NCBI RefSeq assembly: GCF_030272615.1
Contig: NC_081407.1
Location: forward strand, 317,470,456-317,530,455
Direction: 5' to 3'
DNA: 60,000 nucleotides
Source: Cryptomeria japonica
Lineage: Eukaryota; Streptophyta; Pinopsida; Cupressales; Cupressaceae
Part shown: positions 55,500-60,000 of the stretch, piece after piece
Layout of the letters: the number at the start of each line of letters is the position of its first letter
Numbering within the stretch: position 1 is the first letter of the stretch
The notes under the pieces: generated by a model
Told to the model about the DNA's origin: nothing
Databases searched by the model: none
The model's input: the letters and a program-made list of their open reading frames with translations, nothing else
Made by a program: the position numbers and the translations under genes

Positions 55500-56160
55500 C
55501 TAGAAATTATATAATCTTGGTGTAACATCATTGACCATGTAGGAGTGATTTGATCTAGTATCAAGCTCATGATTCTATGTGTATTGCATTGGATATTGAT
55601 TTCCCCCACACACTTTGGAATAGACTTTAGGAGATCCATGGAGACCCTCATATCTCTCCATTCCTAAAGGATCCTTTTGTAGATTGTTTCATTCCCTTTG
55701 TAGATGAAGATCACATACCCTTCGATGGTAATACTTAAGAGGAAATTTATTATATCATAGGTCTTGCATGTTTTGACAATTTAGAGGCTTGTCTCATTCT
55801 TCAAGTACTCGTCCTATCAAGACCTAATATCCATATTAAATGTTTTTTATTATTTTAGATTATTATCGCCAATTCCATAAACCCAATTGATTAAGTCTAG
55901 CATGGCATTAATCACCTTCTAAACATGACCACTTGGGATTCATATCTTTTGAATATATTATCCTTGTTTGAGGAGTTTAGAATTAAATATGTTAAATATT
56001 ATTTTGAGGATATTGATATCCTCTTTCATGATAGCTATGCCATCATTGGCAACCCATCATATTATATTTGGCACTCATTCTACTTCGATCCTAACAAGAT
56101 TATTTATCATCATTTTGTTCCAACATGTGAATATTTGCGAAGTTTTTAGAGACACAAGTC
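55500..56160 (+). pseudogene. Decayed unidentified coding fragment
   Basis: One plus-strand frame reads coherently for about 200 codons with five or six stops: DPFVDCFIPFVDEDHIPF, LACFDNLEACLILQVL, DSYLLNILSLFEEF, then an intact 74-codon piece at 55925-56149. Composition is protein-like (hydrophobic/acidic alternation, many aromatic residues), but I do not recognise a family. It lies inside the right arm of the large transposon and could be its third gene or an older insertion. Confidence 0.35.
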
Positions 56161-56697
56161 TATTTAGATTTGGATTTTGTATTTACCCAACTTATTATAA
56201 TGACATTTCCAGTCACCAATGTATTTATTTCTTCCTAAAGGAAAAAAAATGTTATTTGCAAGTAATGGATCATGTTTTTTCTTCAATCTTTCATCATTAG
56301 CACGCGACCTACTTCTTTAAGGAGAGTTTTGTATTCTCATTTTATCTCTCTTATTAGGGGGATATTTACTATAAAAAGGAGGCATTGGTTATTAGAGGAA
56401 GATAAAAGGATAAAGCAAAGAAAAAGAAAAAGAAAAAAAGAACATGTTATCATGTTTGTAAATATATAGTATATCTTTAGAGATTGGGCTAAGTTAGGAA
56501 GTAGTGAGGATTAATAGTGATAGTTAGAGTATTATCAAATTTAAGAACCATTATTTTCACACATTCATATTCATTATCATTTTAAAGTTCAATTTAAACA
56601 TAACTTAAACATCTAGCTTTTACAAAAGAATCCTATAATTAAATACAACATTTAGAAATATATATTTAAACATTCAGACTTTTACGCATGATTAAAA

Positions 56698-56748
<51 letters not shown>

Positions 56749-57334
56749 ATGACAGAGAAGGTAACGTGTACGTGTGAGAGAGAGAGAGAGGAGGGGGATT
56801 TATTGTTTGTTAATTTTTTAGGGTTTGTTGTTTGTTTATTTTCTAGGGTTTAGTGTTCATTTTTTTCTATCTAGGGTTTAGTGTTCATTTTTTTGTTCAA
56901 GGTTTATTGTTTGTTTTTTGTGTCTAATGTTTATTGTTCGTTTACGTTTTTCTTTTTTCTTTTTTTCCTACGGTTTTTACTATTCATGTTTTTTGTTTTT
57001 TTTCCTACAGTTTTTACTATTCATGTTTTTTGCAATAATTAAAAACTAAAAACTATTTTAAACATGAAATCAAATAAAATAAAAAAACATTTTTCAAACT
57101 TTAAAACACTAAAATTAAAAAATAACAATAACTTAACATTTTTTTATGAAAAATAATAAAAATAAATATAAATAAATATAAAAAATAAAACTAAATACCT
57201 AGAAGGAGGGGAAAAATGGCCTGGGGGGTCAGCTGGGGTGAAAAAAAGGGTACTCGTGCTCCTCTGAAACGTCTACCCATTTTTTAAATAGTGAAAATGA
57301 TGGAAAATGGTTTTTTTTTTTTAAAATACATTTC
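56161..57334. other. AT-rich region with simple repeats
   Basis: No gene. Contains an uninterrupted (AG)23 run at 56701-56746 and a second GA run near 56775-56793. A degenerate minisatellite with TTTAGGG-like words (about 56815-57020: TTAGGGTTT, CTAGGGTTTAGTGTTC) follows, then A-rich DNA. Confidence 0.7.
56701..56746. repeat. (AG)23 microsatellite
   Basis: Perfect dinucleotide run. Confidence 0.97.
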
Positions 57335-57459
57335 AAAAACGTGTGCCCGTTTAGCTTCGGGCACCCGTTACTAAATGGGCGCTCGTTTTTTAATGGCTCG
57401 GGCACTCGAAGAAAAACGGTTGCCCGATTTGTAAAAACTGCGCACCCGTTTCTAGCGGG
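57335..57459. repeat. Right subterminal palindrome array
   Basis: Seven or so units related to AAACGGGCGCCCGTTT (for example GTGTGCCCGTTT, CGGGCACCCGTTA, GGGCGCTCGTTTTT, CGCACCCGTTT) in about 125 bases, mirroring 35486-35630. Confidence 0.72.
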
Positions 57460-57510
57460 CTCTTTTCCCAACCTGCGAACTTCCGCTGGATGGGACCCAA
57501 CTTTGTGCGT

Positions 57511-58775
57511 TTACCCAGCTTCTTCTACCCACTCCTCTCGATGACCTCTGTGTTGCCCCTTGACCATTGACCCCATCTGGCTGCTCCTCCTAGTGACCCT
57601 GCACTGTCCCTAGCAACTCCTCCTAGCAACCACCTCTCCTGACGATCCAGTGACCATCGCTCCTAGTAATTTAACAACCAAAAATAGTTTTATGCATCAC
57701 CTTCCCACCAATCAATGTGTTGACCACAAGCGATAATAGTAGACATGTGACAAATTTGATTCAATTGTACAATTCACAATTGGCACCACGTCACTAGTCA
57801 CATCATCTGACATGTCATTGCTGACATCGCAACTAGTCAACAAATCGTACAGTATGAATCCCAATCAGCACTACCACCTCAGCCTTACACACAATCTTTC
57901 ATATTTCCATGTCATCTAACACGTTAGTAGATCCATATGCCTAGTCGACTTGCCATGTTAGAAAATTTATATGCCCAATCAGATGGCCACATCAACAAAT
58001 ATGTACGCCTAGTTATCATGACATGTTAGCAATCCATATATTACAAACATCTACGCATGTGAATGTGTTTTTCTCATGGCAGGCATATGACCATTAAATT
58101 TAATTGTGTGTTTTGCTAACGTCAGCACTACATCAACACTTTTTTAAAAATTTACAGAACCCTCTCCATTGAGATTTTTAGTTTTGAAGTCCAACTTGGA
58201 AGGCTCATATCTTGGTCATTTTGATGCCTTTTTCATTGCAATTCTTTTATTTGGGCTGATTTTTCATGCACATAGATGTGGTGTGGTTAGTTTATGATTT
58301 CTATGGACAAATTTTCCAAAAATTTCAGTTTTTTTACAACTATACCTATTGAATCCTCATTTCTACAACTTTTGGGGCTTCGTTCATGCTCATATGACCT
58401 CCTTTTTCAAGTGCCATTTTTTTTAAAGTGCGTAATTTTTCTTCTAATTTGTGGTGGTAATATTAGTTTTTCATCATTGAGAGTAAAAATATCGCTTTTA
58501 AAACTTGGTCTTTTTTGGCCTATTTTTGGCATATTTAATGCTTAGATCTTTGTAAGGTATTTTGTATCAGTAATTTGAGTTAGATTTTATAACCTATTTT
58601 TAGTAGTTTTAAATGATTGAAATGAGAAGCCCACTTTACCTTGGCTCATTGTACATGCATTAAGTATAAAGTGTCCAATCATCCTTTTGTGGGGGGTTCT
58701 TGATTAAGTGATTTTGGGAGGGTGTCTTGTGTGATTGTGCCTCTCTCTATCTCTTGTGCTCCTTCATTTTCAATT
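57511..58775. other. Non-coding region, probably the resumed Copia leader
   Basis: C-rich at first (57540-57660, CCTAGTGACC-type repeats), then AT-rich with ATGTCA/CATCT words. No ORF of note. Its end runs directly into a Copia gag start, which suggests the second half of a long leader. Confidence 0.4.
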
Positions 58776-59037
58776 ATGGGTTCTCCTAAATTTCCACTTC
58801 TGACTTAGCATAACTATTCTTCTTGAAAAATCAAAGATTGGAGTAAGTTAATGAAAAAAGGTCTAAATCGATATATTGATGGGATTATTGAAGCACCATC
58901 GAATCTTAAAGTTGATCCAAATACTCAAATGGAATGGGTCACTAAGAATACTATGGCTCTTGGAACATTGAGGAAGTATATGCTGGATGATCTTATCTTT
59001 CACATTGATAAGTGTAAGATAATCAAATATGCTTGGT
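58776..59037 (+). pseudogene. Copia gag N-terminal fragment
   Basis: ATG at 58776 begins MGSPKFPLLT followed by a TAG (likely old CAG), HNYSS, another stop, then KIKDWSKLMKKGLNRYIDG. The EWVTKNTMALGTLRKYMLDDL and IDKCKIIKYAW segments follow. This matches the start of plant Copia gag (UBN2-like: L..NY..W, then W...N..A, ending in A..W). It stops at 59037; no further gag, protease or pol is visible downstream. Confidence 0.72.
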
Positions 59038-60000
59038 AAAAGTATATAGGACATAACATGGCCATCATTGAAGGCCACAAAACCTACAAATCTTAGGTTG
59101 CTATAGTCAATTCTATGTCTCATAATTCAATATAGATCAAGAATTGACTATAGTGTAAGAATTGACTATAAGAATATTATGGCTCATAGCTACCTTTTAC
59201 ATGAAAATTATGAATTGAGATGTTTATATTGATTTTACTCAACTTAATGTCCTCGATATTGATAAAATATTTTTAATCCAAATTTGATAAAATGAAACTA
59301 GTATATCCTATTAATTCATAGGATTCTAAAACTAAAAATATGCTTAGTTATAATTTAATAGGTAATTATAAACTATCTACATATGTTTTGTTTGAATTCC
59401 TAATGTACACAATGAATGAAAAATATTTGTTACCTCCAAATGATTTATACAATTTAAATTGAAAAGATTCATCACAATATAGTATTCATTGCATGTAGGT
59501 CTAAAAATAATTGAATTTCATTATGATTTAACCAATAAAACTTACCAATGTATATACACACTTAGTAAGACTTGATCTTAGTTATTTAGGAAATTTTCCT
59601 AAATCCTATTTTAGATGTATATTTACCAGGATTAAGTGATATTCCCACCTCCAACAATGACACATTTTTCATATATAAATAAAAAACATGTCACATATGC
59701 TCATGTGTCATTCACTTAAATTTATAGTTTGGAAAAGAAATCTCATGTTTATGTTTGTCAAAATAAAACTTGACTTTTTTATTAAAAAAATTAGTAGTAC
59801 CTCATTGAAATATCTATTTTTTACCAAATTAATTGAATTCATTTTAATTTGAATATGTCGTACCTACAAATTCCTACAAATTTTGCTACTAAATATTTCT
59901 CAAATTCTCGAATAACCCATTCAATTCTTTTTATTATTTTTTTATGTAAAATTGCATAAGTCTATTTTTTTTTTAGCATATATGCATTACTACTTAGAGC
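59038..60000. other. AT-rich non-coding DNA, nothing identified
   Basis: No ORF with support. A short inverted motif cluster lies at 59098-59165: CTATAGTCAATTCT once, and AGAATTGACTATA twice in reverse. It includes TGTAAGAATTGACTATA, the reverse complement of the end of the 380-bp Copia LTR. Confidence 0.5.

Larger units (their letters stand above)
35420..57510. mobile_element. Probable large DNA transposon with two convergent genes (about 22 kb with nested chromovirus)
   Basis: Four observations support one unit. A plus-strand DDE-like gene (35735-50055) and a minus-strand multi-exon gene (54234-50787) converge. Arrays of the palindrome AAACGGGCGCCCGTTT lie outside both genes, at 35486-35630 and 57335-57459. 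The flanking sequences just outside the arrays show weak inverted similarity (AGGGTTGTTTCCCA against AGGTTGGGAAAAG). Non-related DNA lies beyond. Removing the chromovirus leaves about 11 kb. I could not fix the exact ends or a target duplication, so the limits are approximate. I cannot assign the unit to a named transposon superfamily. Confidence 0.5.

Overview
The window looks like intergenic DNA from a large plant nuclear genome, most likely a gymnosperm, although I cannot name the species. The reasons are low GC, pervasive nested LTR retrotransposons with plant-type tRNA-iMet and tRNA-Arg primer sites, a Tat-lineage Gypsy element with a plant archaeal-type RNase H, a plant mobile domain (PMD) gene, and GT..AG introns. 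I see no intact host gene, tRNA, rRNA or CRISPR array. Almost every coding region is a decayed transposable-element gene, and many internal stops are TAG codons that look like former CAG.

Layout, left to right. 1-4542: a Copia-like but non-autonomous LTR element whose only ORF encodes a long coiled-coil protein. 4543-5575: about 1 kb of GA-rich polypurine DNA. 5576-6180: AT-rich DNA with a cluster of TTTGGC/GCCAAA palindromes. 6233-26063: a minus-strand PMD gene broken by two insertions. One is a 16-kb Tat/Ogre-like Gypsy element (9413-25440) with 5-kb LTRs, perfect 5-bp target duplications and a roughly 1,070-codon ORF inside each LTR. The other is a solo Copia-type LTR (7666-9279) flanked by a 152-bp direct repeat. 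26064-32401: non-coding, AT-rich DNA with a degenerate GCTAAA repeat and a possible old LTR promoter. 32402-34102: remains of two further Copia elements, one inserted in the other.

About 35.42-57.5 kb: a probable large DNA transposon. It has a plus-strand gene for a DDE-like protein with DFAENY, SDNC and HGKGxxDG motifs, and a convergent multi-exon minus-strand gene whose 3' half is tandemly duplicated as 1449-bp units. Arrays of the palindrome AAACGGGCGCCCGTTT lie near both ends. Its transposase gene is split by a chromovirus (37867-48846). That insertion is flanked by a duplication of about 92 bp, has a truncated 3' LTR, and joins the flank at a short microhomology. 58776-59037: a Copia gag fragment on the plus strand, possibly the continuation of the Copia element whose LTR and primer site lie at 33705-34102.

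Main points for follow-up: the undescribed two-gene DNA transposon, the LTR-borne ORF of the Tat element, the archaeal RNase H upstream of reverse transcriptase, and two LTR insertions with 90-150-bp flanking duplications in one 60-kb window.
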